NCBI RefSeq assembly: GCF_000744285.1
Contig: NZ_JQLQ01000002.1
Span: forward strand, 1,674,001 to 1,738,000
DNA length: 64,000 nt
Reading direction: 5' to 3'
DNA from: Carnobacterium pleistocenium FTR1
Lineage (GTDB): Bacteria > Bacillota > Bacilli > Lactobacillales > Carnobacteriaceae
Below the pieces are notes generated by a model, which saw only the letters and a program-made list of their open reading frames with translations, did no database searches and was not told where the DNA came from. Position 1 is the first letter of the stretch. Every line of letters begins with the position of its first letter. Below are positions 29,341 to 43,003 of this stretch, piece by piece. A program made the translations under genes and the position numbers.

Positions 29341-29622
29341 TTACCTTTCGATTAGGTGGATTTTCTTTTTAGTCGTTGTTTTTGCTTCTTTTACTACCTG
29401 ATACAAAGAATAGTTTGAGAGAGCTTGAAATTTGTTTCCCCATCTTTTTTCTTCACCAATAGCAGGAATAACCTTTTTAAATTTGCTATACTTCACTAAA
29501 AATTCTTCACGATCGATTTCTTTTTCGTAAGCTAATTCTACCATTCGCCAAATATTTACTACATCTTCCATTTGTTCCTTTGTCCATTCATAATCAATTG
29601 GATAACTATAATTTTTTTCCAT
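29341..29622 (-). CDS. UPF0223 family protein
   Basis: 93 residues. Small acidic helical protein with the pattern YSYPIDYEWTKEQMEDVV at the start and GNKFQALSNYSLYQVVKEAK near the end, as in Bacillus YktA. Function is not known. GGAGGGCACA precedes the ATG at 29622; the ATG at 29634 overlaps that ribosome-binding site. It begins 14 bases after the degenerate dehydrogenase gene and is probably co-transcribed with it. Confidence 0.85.
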   Translation of the reverse strand: MEKNYSYPIDYEWTKEQMEDVVNIWRMVELAYEKEIDREEFLVKYSKFKKVIPAIGEEKRWGNKFQALSNYSLYQVVKEAKTTTKKKIHLIER

Positions 29623-29636
29623 TGTGCCCTCCATAT

Positions 29637-30575
29637 TTACCCTTGTTCTATCCAGTCTAGCTGACTTCTAATTTCTTTAGCAGTAGTCAATAGTTCTTTT
29701 TGTTCCATTTCAGAGAAATTCAAACCACTAATTTGTCTGATACCATTTTCTCCCAACAATACAGGTATAGATAAAGGTATGTCTTTTATTTCTCCTATAT
29801 CCATCAGATGGACAAGTGGAACAACAGCTTTTTCATTTGTTAGAATAAACTGTACCAATTTAAGCACTGCTGTTGAGGTTGTCACGGTTAAATCTCCATC
29901 TTCATTTATTTGATTCTGTTTACTTAGTTTTTCTTCGATTTCGAGTATACTTTCTTGGCTGATTGTGGTGCTCGGATCCATTATTAAACCCAACAGCGAG
30001 TTACCTCCAATGCTTGAACGGCTCCAAGCCACAGTTTTATGCATGGGTTTTCTACCCCCGATAATATAACCTTTAATATCGCAAAAAGAAACCTCTAATG
30101 TGTCACTTAATAATTTTTGAAAATAAACCGTATCGATATACGTTCCTATCCCAAAAATTTTATATTTAGGTAGGCCGGAAAATTTCCATACCAAATATGT
30201 AAATAAATCGTTCAACTCATTTGCAACTAAAATTAATCCATTAAATCCTGAAGCCATAGCTTGATTAATGATTTTACGTACCAATAAAATGTTTCTCCTA
30301 ATATAATCTGATTCTTGTTCATTTTCAAGTCTAGTCTCTCTAGCGGTTAAAATTAAAATATCAGCAGCTGCATAATCTTTTTCATTTCCAATTTTCAGTT
30401 CACTCATAGAGAATAATTTAGACGCATATTGCAAATCAACCATCTTGTTGTCTAGCTGAGTTGAAGATGGGATCAAATAAACTTCTTTTAACTGTAGTGT
30501 AATCATACTCAAGAAACAAATATGATAGGCTAAATCATCAGAACCGACTACTATTATTTTTTTATCACTTTTCAT
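29637..30575 (-). CDS. lactate/malate dehydrogenase-like protein lacking catalytic residues
   Basis: 312 residues with the LDH/HicDH layout, but degenerate at several key places. The dinucleotide loop is VVGSDDLAYH rather than GxGxxG. The DxxR substrate pair reads DTVY in GIGTYIDTVYF, so the substrate-binding Arg is Tyr. The catalytic His motif GEHGD is replaced by GGRKPM. The active-site loop ETR is kept. The frame is intact and the start has TTGGAGG, so it looks like an expressed pseudoenzyme rather than a dead gene. It might retain a structural or regulatory role. Confidence 0.75.
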   Translation of the reverse strand: MKSDKKIIVVGSDDLAYHICFLSMITLQLKEVYLIPSSTQLDNKMVDLQYASKLFSMSELKIGNEKDYAAADILILTARETRLENEQESDYIRRNILLVRKIINQAMASGFNGLILVANELNDLFTYLVWKFSGLPKYKIFGIGTYIDTVYFQKLLSDTLEVSFCDIKGYIIGGRKPMHKTVAWSRSSIGGNSLLGLIMDPSTTISQESILEIEEKLSKQNQINEDGDLTVTTSTAVLKLVQFILTNEKAVVPLVHLMDIGEIKDIPLSIPVLLGENGIRQISGLNFSEMEQKELLTTAKEIRSQLDWIEQG

Positions 30576-30641
30576 TTATTTTCCTCCAAGTGTCGTACAT
30601 ACTTGCTTCGTTTCTTTATTTAGCAACACCTTAATAAACCT

Positions 30642-30650
30642 AGTATAACA
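30642..30650 (-). promoter_or_regulatory. extended -10 element before the LDH-like gene
   Basis: Minus-strand TGTTATACT, a TGn extended -10, lies about 70 bases before the start at 30575. The -35 is weak. From here to the hairpin at 30818 no gene is seen. Confidence 0.45.
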
Positions 30651-30817
30651 AAACAGACAGTTCAAGTGGCTATAATTATACTACACTTCATCATTCTTTT
30701 TAAAATGAGTCTATAATTTATAGTGCCGATAGATTTAATCCGATTTCTTATCCAAAATTTCAGATGAAATTTTATTTTGAATTATCCACATTACTTGATT
30801 TAGAGCTTTTAAAAATT

Positions 30818-30859
30818 AAAAAGAGCCTCTCATTCCACTTAGAATGAGAGGCTCTTTTT
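30818..30859. terminator. pdh operon terminator
   Basis: A perfect 18-base arm (AAAAAGAGCCTCTCATTC) and its complement enclose a six-base loop, with T-run at the end. It lies about 60 bases after pdhD. Confidence 0.85.
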
Positions 30860-30921
30860 CAGTATGGACACATCCTAACTGGAACAATTAAGATGACTAC
30901 TAATACAGAGTAGATTTTTTA

Positions 30922-32328
30922 TTACATATGAATTGGTAAACCTAATGCCAATTCAGCAGCATCCATTGATACTTCAGCTAAAGATGGGTGAGCATGAATA
31001 GTTGAAGCAATATCTTCTGCAACCATTCCGGATTCAACTGCTAAAGCAAGTTCAGCAATAACATCACTAGCACTAACACCAGCGATTTGAGCTCCTACAA
31101 GAACTCCATCAGCTTTAGTTGTAACTAAACGGACAAAACCTTCTGTAGCATTTAAAGATAATGCACGGCCATTTCCAGCTAATGGGAATTTAGATGTTTT
31201 TACATCCAATCCTTTTTCTTTAGCATCTGCAGCAGTTAAACCAACAACAGCTAATTCAGGATCTGTAAACGCAACAGCAGGCATAGCTCTGTAATCAATA
31301 GCTACTTTTTTACCAGAAATTGCTTCAGCAGCAATTTTTGCTTCATAACTAGCTTTATGAGCTAAAGCTGCCCCTGGAGTGATATCTCCAATAGCATAGA
31401 TATTTTTAACGTTTGTACGGCCTTGTGCGTCAACTTTAACTAAACCACGGTCATTAAGTTCAATACCAGCTAATTCCAAGCCCATTTCATCCGTATTTGG
31501 ACGACGACCAACTGTTACCATTACGTAATCAGCTTCAATAGTCTTTTCTTCGCCTTTAACTTCATAAGTGACAGAAACGCCATTTTCAGTTTCAACAGCA
31601 TGTTTAGCCATAGCACCGTTTTCAATCGTAACATTTTTCTTTTTAAAGTTATCTGTAACTAATTTAACCATATCTTTTTCAAATGTTGGTAAAATAGATG
31701 GTGCAAATTCAAGAATCGTTACTTCAGCTCCTAAGTTTACATAAGCTCCAGCTAATTCACTCCCGATATAACCGCCACCAACAACAATAAGTTTTTTGGG
31801 AACTTCTGGTAAAGCTAATCCACCAGTTGAGTCGATTACACGTTTACCGAATTTGAATCCTTTGATTTCGATAGGACGGCTACCAGTTGCCACAATTGCA
31901 TTTTTAAATGAATACGTTTGAGCAGCTACTTCAGTCATCACACGTAAAGTATGTTCATCGTTGAAGTAAGCTTCACCACGAAGAATCTCTACTTTATTTT
32001 TTTTCAATAAGCCTTCAACACCCTTAGTTAGGGTTGATACGACTTTATTGTTTTTCCATTCTTGCGTTTTAGCAAAATCTAAAACTACATTTTCAGCAGT
32101 TACTCCGAAAACAGATGAATCTAAAGCTTCTTGATAGTGGTGTCCAGCACTGATTAGTGCTTTTGAAGGAATACATCCAACATTAAGACAAACTCCACCG
32201 ATATATTCTTTTTCTATAATTGCAACTTTTTGTCCCATTTGAGCAGCGCGAATGGCTGCTACATATCCTCCTGGACCAGAACCAATTATAACTGTGTCTA
32301 ACTCTATTGCGAAATCTCCTACTACCAT
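30922..32328 (-). CDS. pdhD: dihydrolipoamide dehydrogenase (E3)
   Basis: 468 residues. Re-oxidises dihydrolipoyl groups of E2 with FAD and NAD. FAD motif [14 protein letters not shown], redox-active disulfide [15 protein letters not shown] motif [10 protein letters not shown], and the C-terminal His-Glu pair in HAHPSLAE are all seen. It is the last gene of the pdh operon, 12 bases after pdhC, with GGTGG before the start. Confidence 0.96.
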   Translation of the reverse strand: MVVGDFAIELDTVIIGSGPGGYVAAIRAAQMGQKVAIIEKEYIGGVCLNVGCIPSKALISAGHHYQEALDSSVFGVTAENVVLDFAKTQEWKNNKVVSTLTKGVEGLLKKNKVEILRGEAYFNDEHTLRVMTEVAAQTYSFKNAIVATGSRPIEIKGFKFGKRVIDSTGGLALPEVPKKLIVVGGGYIGSELAGAYVNLGAEVTILEFAPSILPTFEKDMVKLVTDNFKKKNVTIENGAMAKHAVETENGVSVTYEVKGEEKTIEADYVMVTVGRRPNTDEMGLELAGIELNDRGLVKVDAQGRTNVKNIYAIGDITPGAALAHKASYEAKIAAEAISGKKVAIDYRAMPAVAFTDPELAVVGLTAADAKEKGLDVKTSKFPLAGNGRALSLNATEGFVRLVTTKADGVLVGAQIAGVSASDVIAELALAVESGMVAEDIASTIHAHPSLAEVSMDAAELALGLPIHM

Positions 32329-32340
32329 TTTAAATCCACC

Positions 32341-33966
32341 TTACCCTTCCATTAATAATAATTCTGGATCAGCAAGCAATGCTTTTAACTCGTTCATTGC
32401 TTTTTGTGCAGTTGCTCCATCAATGATACGGTGGTCAAAACTTAATGACAATTGCATAACTGGTGCTACAACAATTTCGTCATCTGCGTTAACAATTGCT
32501 TTTTTAGCGATACGACCAACACCTAAAATAGCAACTTCAGGATAGTTGATTACTGGAGTAAACCAGCCGCCACCGATTGAACCGATATTACTGATTGAAA
32601 TAGAACCATTGCTCATTTCATTAGGTGCTAACTTACCTGCTGTAGCTTTACCAGAAAGTTCGGTAATTTCGCCAGCGATAGAGAAAATACTCTTAGCATC
32701 TGCATCTTTGACAACTGGTACAAATAAACCACGATCAGTATCTGTAGCAATACCAACGTTGAAGTAATGTTTGTAAACAACTTCATTCGTTGAATCATCA
32801 ATTGAAGCATTCATTGCAGGGTATTTACGCAGTACTGAAACGATAGCTTTAACAACATAAGGCAAGAATGTTAATTTAACACCTTTGCTAGCTGCGATAT
32901 CTTTAAAGTGTTTACGGTGAGCCATCAACTTAGTTGAGTCCACTTCATCAAACAGCGTTACATGTGGAGCAGTTGCTTTGCTGTTTACCATTGCTTTAGC
33001 AATAGCTTTACGCATTGGAGTCATTGCTTCACGAGTTTCAAGTTCAGCTTGATTAGATTTGAACGCTTTAGCTGGTGCAGTTGCTTTTTTAGCTGCTGGC
33101 GCTTTAGTTTCAACTGTTTTTTCAGCTGCTGGTGCTTTAGCTTCAGTTGCTTTTCCACCATTAGCTGTAAAGTTTTCAATATCTTCTTTTGTTGTACGAC
33201 CGTTTTTACCAGTAGCAGCAACTTGAGTGATATCTACATCATTTTCACGAGCGAATTGGCGAACAGATGGCATAGCTAAAACATTTTCATTTGAAACAGG
33301 TGCTACTACTGCAGACTCATTTGATGCTGCTGGAGTTACTGGAGCTTGATTTGATGATGGTTCAGCAACAGGAGCTGCGCCTTCAGTGTTATGTTCTGGA
33401 GAGTCGATTTCTAATAATGCTTGACCTACCAAAGCAACGGTTCCTTCTGCAACCAATATTTTTTTGATTGTTCCTGAAACAGGTGTTGCAATTTCTTCTA
33501 CAGATTTATCGTTTTGAATTTCTGCAACTGAATCTTCTTCATTAACAGTATCGCCTTCAGCTACTAACCATTTTACGATTTCGCCTTCTGCCATTCCTTC
33601 GCCAACATCTGGCATTTTGAATTGGAAGAAAGAAGTTCCTGTTGAAGCTTTTGGTGTTGGAGCTGGAGCAACTGCTGCGGGTGCTTCAGGTGAAGTTGCT
33701 GGAACTGATTCTTCCTCTTCTTCATGTCCTGGAGCATCAATTTCAACAATAACTTGTCCAACTGTTGCTACAGTTCCTTCTGCAACCATGATTTTTTTGA
33801 TTGTTCCTGAAACAGGTGTTGCAATTTCTTCTACAGATTTGTCATTTTGAATTTCTACAATTGAGTCTTCTTCTTCAACTGTATCGCCTTCAGCTACTAA
33901 CCATTTTACGATTTCGCCTTCTGCCATTCCTTCGCCAACATCTGGTAATTTAAATTTAAATGCCAT
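32341..33966 (-). CDS. pdhC: dihydrolipoyl transacetylase (E2) with two lipoyl domains
   Basis: 541 residues. Two nearly identical lipoyl domains (about residues 1-78 and 112-190) each carry [16 protein letters not shown] with the lipoyl Lys. Ala/Pro-rich linkers follow, then a peripheral-subunit-binding domain ([15 protein letters not shown]) and the catalytic domain with the acetyltransferase motif DHRIIDGA. It forms the core of the pyruvate dehydrogenase complex. The two lipoyl modules are also close repeats at DNA level. Confidence 0.96.
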   Translation of the reverse strand: MAFKFKLPDVGEGMAEGEIVKWLVAEGDTVEEEDSIVEIQNDKSVEEIATPVSGTIKKIMVAEGTVATVGQVIVEIDAPGHEEEEESVPATSPEAPAAVAPAPTPKASTGTSFFQFKMPDVGEGMAEGEIVKWLVAEGDTVNEEDSVAEIQNDKSVEEIATPVSGTIKKILVAEGTVALVGQALLEIDSPEHNTEGAAPVAEPSSNQAPVTPAASNESAVVAPVSNENVLAMPSVRQFARENDVDITQVAATGKNGRTTKEDIENFTANGGKATEAKAPAAEKTVETKAPAAKKATAPAKAFKSNQAELETREAMTPMRKAIAKAMVNSKATAPHVTLFDEVDSTKLMAHRKHFKDIAASKGVKLTFLPYVVKAIVSVLRKYPAMNASIDDSTNEVVYKHYFNVGIATDTDRGLFVPVVKDADAKSIFSIAGEITELSGKATAGKLAPNEMSNGSISISNIGSIGGGWFTPVINYPEVAILGVGRIAKKAIVNADDEIVVAPVMQLSLSFDHRIIDGATAQKAMNELKALLADPELLLMEG

Positions 33967-34037
33967 TTTTTACATCTTCCCTTCTTTAATTAGCTATTCC
34001 TTTGGAAATAGTTCTCAGGTTTTAATAATATAAGAAA

Positions 34038-34072
34038 CAAACGCAATAATTTTTATAAAATCATCGCATTTG
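34038..34072. other. intercistronic hairpin between pdhB and pdhC
   Basis: An imperfect stem with about 13 of 16 pairs (CAAACGCAATAATTTT against AAAATCATCGCATTTG) in the 125-base gap. It could be an mRNA processing or stability hairpin that sets E1:E2 ratios. It is not followed by a strong T-run. Confidence 0.4.
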
Positions 34073-34091
34073 CTATTTCAATTTGAATAGA

Positions 34092-35069
34092 TTAGAAATT
34101 ATAAGCTGCTCTTACTTTATCAGCGATATCAGTTGCGTTTGGCAACCATGCATTTTCTGCTAAACCAAATGGGAAAATTGTATCTGGTGCGGAAACACGT
34201 CCAATTGGAGCTTTTAATGAAAGGATAGCACGTTCAGAAATTTCTGACATAACCATAGCAGCAACACCTGCTTGACGTTGTGCTTCTTGAACAACTACAA
34301 CACGTCCAGTTTTTCCAACTGAAGCAATGATTGTTTCAATATCTAAAGGAGAAATCGTTCTTAGATCAACGATTTCTGTAGAAATACCTTCTTTTTCTAA
34401 TTCATCTGCAGCTTTGATTGCTTCACGTACCATAGCTCCGTAAGTGATAACAGAAACATCAGTACCTTCACGAGTAATACCTGCTTTGCCTAGAGGAATC
34501 GTATAAGATTCTTCAGGAACTTCTTCACGGAACGAACGATATAGTTTCATGTGTTCCATGAAGACAACTGGATCGTTATCACGTAATGAAGCAATTAATA
34601 AACCTTTTGCATCATATGGATTTGATGGAACTACCACTTTGATACCAGGAGATTGAGCAAGAAGACCTTCAAGATTATCTGAATGCATTTCTGGAGTATG
34701 AACTCCTCCACCGAATGGTGTACGGAAAGTGATTGGCATAGTGCGGGTACTGCTCATACGGTAACGAGTACGTGCAGCTTGTCCAACGACTGAGTCTAAT
34801 ACTTCAAATAGGAATCCAATGAATTGGATTTCTGGAACAGGACGAAAACCTTGAAAAGCAAGTCCAATAGCTAATCCACCGATGGCTGATTCAGAAAGAG
34901 GTGTATCTGAAACGCGTTCTTCGCCATATTTCTCTTGAAGACCAGCGGTTGCACGAAATACACCACCATTTTTACCTACATCTTCACCGAAAATCATTAT
35001 ATCTTGATCGCGTTCCATTTCTTGGTCAAGCGCTTCAGTGATCGCTTCGATCATTGTTTTTTGTGCCAT
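34092..35069 (-). CDS. pdhB: pyruvate dehydrogenase E1 component, beta subunit
   Basis: 325 residues. Partner of the alpha subunit in the thiamine-diphosphate-dependent decarboxylation of pyruvate. Family segments include [17 protein letters not shown], the catalytic-pocket EIQFIGF and [16 protein letters not shown]. It starts two bases after the pdhA stop, with GGAGAG before the ATG. Confidence 0.96.
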   Translation of the reverse strand: MAQKTMIEAITEALDQEMERDQDIMIFGEDVGKNGGVFRATAGLQEKYGEERVSDTPLSESAIGGLAIGLAFQGFRPVPEIQFIGFLFEVLDSVVGQAARTRYRMSSTRTMPITFRTPFGGGVHTPEMHSDNLEGLLAQSPGIKVVVPSNPYDAKGLLIASLRDNDPVVFMEHMKLYRSFREEVPEESYTIPLGKAGITREGTDVSVITYGAMVREAIKAADELEKEGISTEIVDLRTISPLDIETIIASVGKTGRVVVVQEAQRQAGVAAMVMSEISERAILSLKAPIGRVSAPDTIFPFGLAENAWLPNATDIADKVRAAYNF

Positions 35070-35071
35070 GT

Positions 35072-36693
<1,622 letters not shown>

Positions 36694-36728
36694 AAAAAAG
36701 AGAAGCCGAATGAACGGTTTCTCTTTTT
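36694..36728 (-). terminator. gdhA terminator
   Basis: AAAAAGAGAAGCC pairs with GGTTTCTCTTTTT across an eight-base loop just after the gdhA stop, with T/A runs on either side. Confidence 0.85.
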
Positions 36729-36732
36729 TTTC

Positions 36733-38091
<1,359 letters not shown>

Positions 38092-38293
38092 TCAAAATTT
38101 CGATTTAGAACCACTTTCCATTCCATACTCATCATTATCTCATAATCTATTTGTAAAAAAAAGTTTTTTTTAGTATTTTTATACCTCGTGCAAATTTGTA
38201 CGTTTACTGATAAAATACATAAGAAGAATTAGATTAAATAATTTATCTTATGTAGAAAATTACTATAAGAAACACTATTAGGAGTGAACTTTT

Positions 38294-38854
38294 ATGATTA
38301 CAATGAAAGACATTATTAAAGAGGGCCACCCTACTCTTAGAATGGTCGCTAAAGAATTAACTTTACCAATCAGTGATGAAGAAAAACAATTAGGTAAAGA
38401 TATGCTGCAATTTCTTAAAAATAGCCAAGATACAGAGATTGCTGAAGAATACAGTTTAAGAGCTGGAGTGGGCCTTGCAGCACCGCAATTAGATATTTCA
38501 AAACGCATGATTGCTGTTCATATTCCAGGTGTTGAAGAAACCGACGAACCGATCATTAGTACAGTTATGATCAACCCAAAAATTGTCAGCCACTCTGTTC
38601 AAAGTGCTTGTTTGACTGAAGGAGAAGGTTGCTTATCTGTTGATCGTGAAGTTCCTGGCTATGTTCCTCGTCACAGTCGTATCACGCTTACTTACTATGA
38701 CTTAGAGGGTAATTCTCATAAAATGCGTTTGAAAAACTATCAAGCAATTGTTATTCAGCATGAAATCGACCACATCAACGGTATTATGTTCTATGATCAT
38801 ATCAATAAAGAACATCCATTTAAAATCGATGACGCTGTAAAAGTTATTTCTTAA
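38294..38854 (+). CDS. def: peptide deformylase
   Basis: 186 residues. Removes the formyl group from nascent proteins. All three motifs are complete: [14 protein letters not shown] with metal ligand Cys113, and QHEIDHING with His156, Glu157 and His160. It has the Gram-positive (type II) insertion near the first motif. GGAGTGAAC precedes the ATG, and TGATAAAAT about 90 bases upstream may be an extended -10. Confidence 0.96.
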   Translation: MITMKDIIKEGHPTLRMVAKELTLPISDEEKQLGKDMLQFLKNSQDTEIAEEYSLRAGVGLAAPQLDISKRMIAVHIPGVEETDEPIISTVMINPKIVSHSVQSACLTEGEGCLSVDREVPGYVPRHSRITLTYYDLEGNSHKMRLKNYQAIVIQHEIDHINGIMFYDHINKEHPFKIDDAVKVIS

Positions 38855-38886
38855 TACTGAAAAGCAGATATTGGGACTATTGATAT

Positions 38887-38932
38887 CCTCCCCTTAAAGT
38901 AGACACTAAAAAGCAAACTACTTTAGGGGAGG
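38887..38932 (+). terminator. hairpin after def, related to two other hairpins in the window
   Basis: The arms CCTCCCCTTAAAGTAG and CTACTTTAGGGGAGG pair over 15 bases and a T-run follows, so it can end def transcripts. The loop contains GACACTAAAAAGC, which matches the loops at 42596-42639 and 63198-63241. That points to a common insertion-sequence-end origin. Confidence 0.6.
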
Positions 38933-38937
38933 TTTTT

Positions 38938-39181
38938 ATGCGTTCAAATATTAAACAGACAATTATAGATCTAGAACAATATATTCAACTGTATCTCAAT
39001 GAAGGTATTATAAAAAGACATTGAGAGGTATATTAAGTTTTATAATACCAAGAGAGCAACGTTAAAAACGGATTTATTCATACGTATCTATTATTTAAGC
39101 AGCGGTCGCCCGTTTAACTATTCCAATATCAAATACCATCATGAAGAAGCTCAGTTCTTTATGCAAGGGAATAATTTTTAA
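38938..39181 (+). pseudogene. decayed fragment, possibly insertion-sequence remnant
   Basis: Directly after the hairpin a 28-codon frame at 38938-39024 (MRSNIKQTIIDLEQYIQLYL and on) resembles the extreme C-terminus of IS3-family transposases. A second open stretch without a start ends at 39181 and I do not recognise it. The remaining bases up to 39235 hold only the ribosome-binding region of the SEC-C gene. Confidence 0.35.
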
Positions 39182-39235
39182 GTTAGATTTGAATGATTAA
39201 TATAAACAAATACTTTTCTAAAGGAGACAGACTAA

Positions 39236-40432
39236 ATGACAGAAGAACTTACTCAAGAAATACGTGACGATCTATATGACCTTGTCCTTATTTTGCATAA
39301 GCCAGTCTTTTCTTTTACGGAATGCTTAACAACTTATTCAAAAGAAGATATGATCGCACTAGCTAACGATCTTCGGTATAAAGTGCGACGCAGTAAAACA
39401 AAAACCGTTATTGCCGAAGATTTCTTCAAAGAATTATTATTTAAAAGCCAACATCAATTATCTTTTCAACCAAAAGAGAACGTTCACCTCTTAAAAGAAC
39501 TGATGAATGGACCGAAAAAAATCGATTTTCTACCTTTCACTCGCAAAAATCCGGAATTATTTGATTTACTTTATTTTCGTTGGGTGTTCTTATTTTATTA
39601 CGAAGATACTTATACCCTAGTACTGCCAAATGAGTCCAAAGAGTTGCTGATTAGTTTTATTGATGATCCTGATTTCAAAGAAGAACATAAAAGGAAAAGT
39701 CTGCTCCATGGATATGCAGAGGCTTTTATGAACCTGTATGGGGCTTTTGAAACTGACTTTTTCTTAAAAGTATGGAATCAACACAACAAACAGTACCCAT
39801 TAGAACTTAATGGATTATTGACTGAATTAATTGGGTTAGCTTGGTTTAATGAACGACTACGTTTTACAGATAGCTTAGAATATATTTTTGATAACTCTTT
39901 TTTAGATGAAAATGATGTACCTATTTTCTTATCGAGTTCTTCACACCACGATTATTACCAACCTACAAAAGCTGATATTAACTATTTTGCTAAACACAAA
40001 TTCGACGAGCGAACTGCTCAATACAAGAAAATGAGCCCATTTTTCGCTAAGAAGTTGAATTCACAAAAACTTAAAGATGTCATGGATCTGATTATGATTT
40101 ATATTAAACTGGATTTAGGCCTGCAGGATTTATTGGGAGAACTAAACAGTCAATTTGGTATTGTTTTTGATAGTGCGAAAGACGTAGAAGAATTTAGCTA
40201 CCTATACTTAAACTTAAACAACTATTCACGCAAATTGTCTAACAAAGGTCATACGCCAAAAGAACTAACTAAACATCATAATAATACATTATCCTTGCTT
40301 CCTAATAATGTTGTTCCTTTTACTAATAAGAGCACAGGAAAGCAAGAACCTATCCGAGTAAACAAAGTTGGCCGAAACGAGCCTTGTCCGTGCGATAGTG
40401 GGAAGAAATACAAACATTGTCATGGGAAATAA
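39236..40432 (+). CDS. SEC-C metal-binding domain protein of unknown function
   Basis: 398 residues. The last 21 residues form a SEC-C zinc motif as at the C-terminus of SecA, with Cys384, Cys386, Cys395 and His396 in the order CxC...CH. The preceding 370 residues are mostly helical, without membrane segments, and I do not recognise a domain. AAAGGAGACAG precedes the ATG. SEC-C tails often contact ribosomes or SecB-like partners; that role is an inference. The gene is isolated, with its own terminator. Confidence 0.75.
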   Translation: MTEELTQEIRDDLYDLVLILHKPVFSFTECLTTYSKEDMIALANDLRYKVRRSKTKTVIAEDFFKELLFKSQHQLSFQPKENVHLLKELMNGPKKIDFLPFTRKNPELFDLLYFRWVFLFYYEDTYTLVLPNESKELLISFIDDPDFKEEHKRKSLLHGYAEAFMNLYGAFETDFFLKVWNQHNKQYPLELNGLLTELIGLAWFNERLRFTDSLEYIFDNSFLDENDVPIFLSSSSHHDYYQPTKADINYFAKHKFDERTAQYKKMSPFFAKKLNSQKLKDVMDLIMIYIKLDLGLQDLLGELNSQFGIVFDSAKDVEEFSYLYLNLNNYSRKLSNKGHTPKELTKHHNNTLSLLPNNVVPFTNKSTGKQEPIRVNKVGRNEPCPCDSGKKYKHCHGK

Positions 40433-40440
40433 CTGTTAAC

Positions 40441-40478
40441 AAAAAGCCAATAGACAATTTTCTGCTTATTGGATTTTT
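40441..40478 (+). terminator. terminator of the SEC-C gene
   Basis: CCAATA and TATTGG pair within AAAAAGCC...GGATTTTT just after the stop codon. Confidence 0.6.
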
Positions 40479-40538
40479 AAACACTACTCCTCTTCAAAGT
40501 CAGTATATCTAGTTATCGGGTAATTTCTTCTGCCTAAC

Positions 40539-40581
40539 AAAAAAAGGTAAGTCACTATAACATAGCGACTTACCTTTTTAT
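40539..40581. terminator. pyruvate oxidase terminator
   Basis: AAAAAGGTAAGTC pairs with GACTTACCTTTTT, with an inner CTAT/ATAG stem. T-runs stand on both strands. Confidence 0.85.
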
Positions 40582-40607
40582 TAAACTATAAATTATATAC
40601 CAGAAAA

Positions 40608-42389
40608 TTACTTAGCTACTTTAGATTCAAGACCTTCAGCTTTTAAGAATTCACTAAATGGTACTAATTCTTCAGCTTCATATTTTTCTTTGTACGCTTT
40701 AATTTCTTCTGCACTATACAATGAAGGGTCTAATTTCAATGTTTCCACCGGAATTGGACGTTCTTTTGTAATCTTAGCATCGATTACTACTGTTTTACCT
40801 TCTTTAGAAGCTTTAACAGCATCTGCCATTACTTGATCCATATCTTCAATACGTCTCACTGTGAAACCAACTGCTCCTTGTGCATCTGCAATTTTTGCGT
40901 AGTCTACATCAGTAAATTCAGTACCAAACGTATTTTTGTTTGTATCTTCATATTTGTTCTTAATGAATCCATATTCAGTGTTTGTGAATACTACATTGAT
41001 AACAGGCAAGTTGTAACGTACGTTAGTAACAACATCGGGATAGTTCATTGAAAACGCACCATCACCCATTAAGTTAAAAGCTTGACGATTAGGATATACG
41101 TTCTTAGCAGCGATACCACCAGGAAGTGCAATACCCATAGAAGCAAACAATGGAGAAGTTCTCCACATATTCTTAGGAGTCATGTGTAAGTGACGAATAG
41201 ATGTTTGAGTTGAGTTACCAACGTCAATTGAATAGATTGCATCTTCGTCAGCATGTTTGTTGATAGCATTGTATACTTGATAAAGTTGTAATGGACCACT
41301 TTCTTTTGTTTCCAACTTAGTCATGTAGTCACGCCAGTTTTGAATGTTTTTCAAGTTAGCATTCCACCAAGCTGATTCTTCAACAGGTGTTACTTTTTCT
41401 AGTAATGAATGAACTGCTTCACCAGCATCTCCAAGAATAGCAACATCTGCATTATGCCGTTTCCCAAGCATTGTTGGGTTGTTGTCGATTTGGATGAAGT
41501 TTTCAACATTTGCGAAAGTATTTTCTACTTCAGCAAATGGGAAGTTTGAACCAACGAAAAGAACTGTATCTGCTTCTTTAACAGCTTCGTTAGCTGGTTT
41601 CCAACCGACACGATATGTTGAACCAGTTAATCCTTCAAAGTTATAATCGAAAGTTTCAAAGTTTTTACCAGTTGTAATAACTGGAGCTTTAAGTTTTCGA
41701 GATAATTCTTGAACCGCTGGACCGTGTCCCATAGTTCCGATACCTGCATAAATAACAGCACGTTTAGAATTATTTAATACTTCAACAGCTGCGTCAATAT
41801 CTGCTTCGTTGATTGCAGAAGAAACGTAATCACGGAAGCTGTGGCCTGAAGAATAGAATGCATCGTTATCGATTTCATGGTAACCGAAATCACCAGGCAC
41901 TTCTAATACAGCTACTCCACGTTTAGAGATAGCAGTACGAATTGCGTCGTCTATCAATTTTGGTAATTGTTCAGCGTAAGCAACACGACGGTTGTATACT
42001 GCGATATGATCAAACATTGGATTTTGATTCAATTCTTGGAACGCGTCCATATTTAATTCTCTTTGAGGACGAGATCCTAAGATAGCTAAAACTGGTGTAT
42101 TATCCATCGCTGCATCATAAAGACCATTGATTAAGTGAGAAGCACCAGGACCACCTGATCCAACACAAACACCCAATTTTCCACCGAATTTCCATTGCAT
42201 TACAGCTGCCATTGCTCCAACTTCTTCATGTTTTACTTGAAGGAATTTGATATCTGTTTCTTTTTGATCACCTAAAGCTTCCATTAAAGGGGCTAAAGTT
42301 CCTGAAGGGATTCCATAAATTGTATCTATTCCCCATCCTGCCATCACTTTTAGTGAAGCTGTACTAATATTAGTTTTACCTTTTGTCAT
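40608..42389 (-). CDS. pyruvate oxidase (acetyl-phosphate and H2O2 forming)
   Basis: 593 residues, the length of SpxB/Pox enzymes of lactic acid bacteria. Uses thiamine diphosphate and FAD to turn pyruvate, phosphate and oxygen into acetyl phosphate, CO2 and hydrogen peroxide. The N-terminal domain has the catalytic Glu in [10 protein letters not shown]; the thiamine motif [15 protein letters not shown] lies in the C-terminal third. The neighbouring family acetolactate synthase is the alternative, but the length and C-terminus fit pyruvate oxidase. AGGAGG precedes the ATG. Gene is monocistronic and borders the mobile island. Confidence 0.9.
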   Translation of the reverse strand: MTKGKTNISTASLKVMAGWGIDTIYGIPSGTLAPLMEALGDQKETDIKFLQVKHEEVGAMAAVMQWKFGGKLGVCVGSGGPGASHLINGLYDAAMDNTPVLAILGSRPQRELNMDAFQELNQNPMFDHIAVYNRRVAYAEQLPKLIDDAIRTAISKRGVAVLEVPGDFGYHEIDNDAFYSSGHSFRDYVSSAINEADIDAAVEVLNNSKRAVIYAGIGTMGHGPAVQELSRKLKAPVITTGKNFETFDYNFEGLTGSTYRVGWKPANEAVKEADTVLFVGSNFPFAEVENTFANVENFIQIDNNPTMLGKRHNADVAILGDAGEAVHSLLEKVTPVEESAWWNANLKNIQNWRDYMTKLETKESGPLQLYQVYNAINKHADEDAIYSIDVGNSTQTSIRHLHMTPKNMWRTSPLFASMGIALPGGIAAKNVYPNRQAFNLMGDGAFSMNYPDVVTNVRYNLPVINVVFTNTEYGFIKNKYEDTNKNTFGTEFTDVDYAKIADAQGAVGFTVRRIEDMDQVMADAVKASKEGKTVVIDAKITKERPIPVETLKLDPSLYSAEEIKAYKEKYEAEELVPFSEFLKAEGLESKVAK

Positions 42390-42595
42390 TTTAATAATCC
42401 TCCTAGATTAATTTCAAAAATAAATACCCTTACAATTTTAGCACGTTTAAGTTAAGAATCAAGAACTAATTCCCTTTAAAATACTTTTCTGTGAAAAAAT
42501 GTACAGTTTTTTAATCTAATCAAATCAAAAGCTCAAAAACTATTCTTTTTTTGTAATCTATCTATGAAAAAATCCATTTCTTTAGTATTAAAATG
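42390..42595. other. pyruvate oxidase upstream region, no gene seen
   Basis: AT-rich stretch between the pyruvate oxidase start and the hairpin at 42596. No coding frame or convincing promoter can be supported. Confidence 0.3.
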
Positions 42596-42639
42596 TACCC
42601 TATAAGATTGACACTAAAAAAAGTTTCTCTTATGGGGTA
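42596..42639. repeat. second copy of the GACACTAAAAA hairpin element
   Basis: TACCCTATAAGA pairs with TCTTATGGGGTA around a loop containing TTGACACTAAAAAAAG. It shares its loop core and its CCCTATA arm with the element before the transposase at 63198-63241. No transposase follows here, so it looks like a solo end. Confidence 0.55.
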
Positions 42640-42716
42640 AATTTTAATTAAGAGATAGGGCTTTGTTGTTATATCAATTCTTTCAAGTCCGTGCAACTAA
42701 ATTGCAATTAACTTAA

Positions 42717-42785
42717 AATTTTGCAATCTATGTAGATTTCTACCAATAGTTGTGAAATGAAAAAAACAGCCGTTAAAACGTCTTA
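42717..42785 (+). pseudogene. 3' remnant of a second satellite integrase gene and its downstream sequence
   Basis: The frame at 42720-42749 reads FAIYVDFYQ and a stop, matching the FANYVNF ending of the integrase at 54896-56044. The following 35 bases (42751-42785) equal the 35 bases at 56064-56098 with two differences. They lead into the same att core. This is the right end of an earlier, related element. Confidence 0.7.
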
Positions 42786-42799
42786 TTATAAAATATGTA

Positions 42800-42813
42800 A
42801 TGGAGTCTACGGG
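42800..42813. repeat. left attachment repeat of the satellite
   Basis: ATGGAGTCTACGGG, identical to 56146-56159, where it forms the 3' end of the tRNA gene. It marks the left junction of the island. Confidence 0.75.
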
Positions 42814-42920
42814 TTTAGCAAATCGTTATTTAATCAATTTCAACTACTAACAAATATATGCTTTATTATATAGTAGAAACTTTTTAAAGTGTCAAGCAAT
42901 CTCAAACGATTGAAATCAAT

Positions 42921-42962
42921 TAGACGTGCAAGTAGACGTGAAAATATCCACGGGGAACGTGG
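42921..42962. other. candidate integrase arm sites and a GC-rich hairpin at the left end
   Basis: TAGACGTG occurs at 42921-42928 and 42933-42940, starting 12 bases apart. At the right end TAGACGTG and TAGTCGTG start at 56048 and 56060, again 12 apart and in the same orientation. Directly after the left pair lies CCACG-GGGAA-CGTGG (42948-42962), a five-base-stem hairpin. Its left 12 bases recur inverted at about 54868-54879, before the integrase gene. Confidence 0.5.
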
Positions 42963-42975
42963 TAATAATATAGTA

Positions 42976-43003
42976 AGCTACTCAATGGAGAGTGGCTTTT
43001 TTT
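42976..43003 (+). terminator. rightward terminator at the left end
   Basis: AGCTACTC pairs with GAGAGTGGCT around AATG and is followed by seven T. It would stop chromosomal transcripts entering the island. From here to the abi stop at 43268 I see no gene. Confidence 0.6.

Noticed and set aside
33021-33221. Lys/Gln/Leu-rich frame inside pdhC
   Set aside because: Other-frame reading of the Ala/Lys/Pro linker of the transacetylase.
33420-33960. Long near-identical direct repeats
   Set aside because: They encode the two lipoyl domains of pdhC; they are a domain duplication and not a mobile element or CRISPR.
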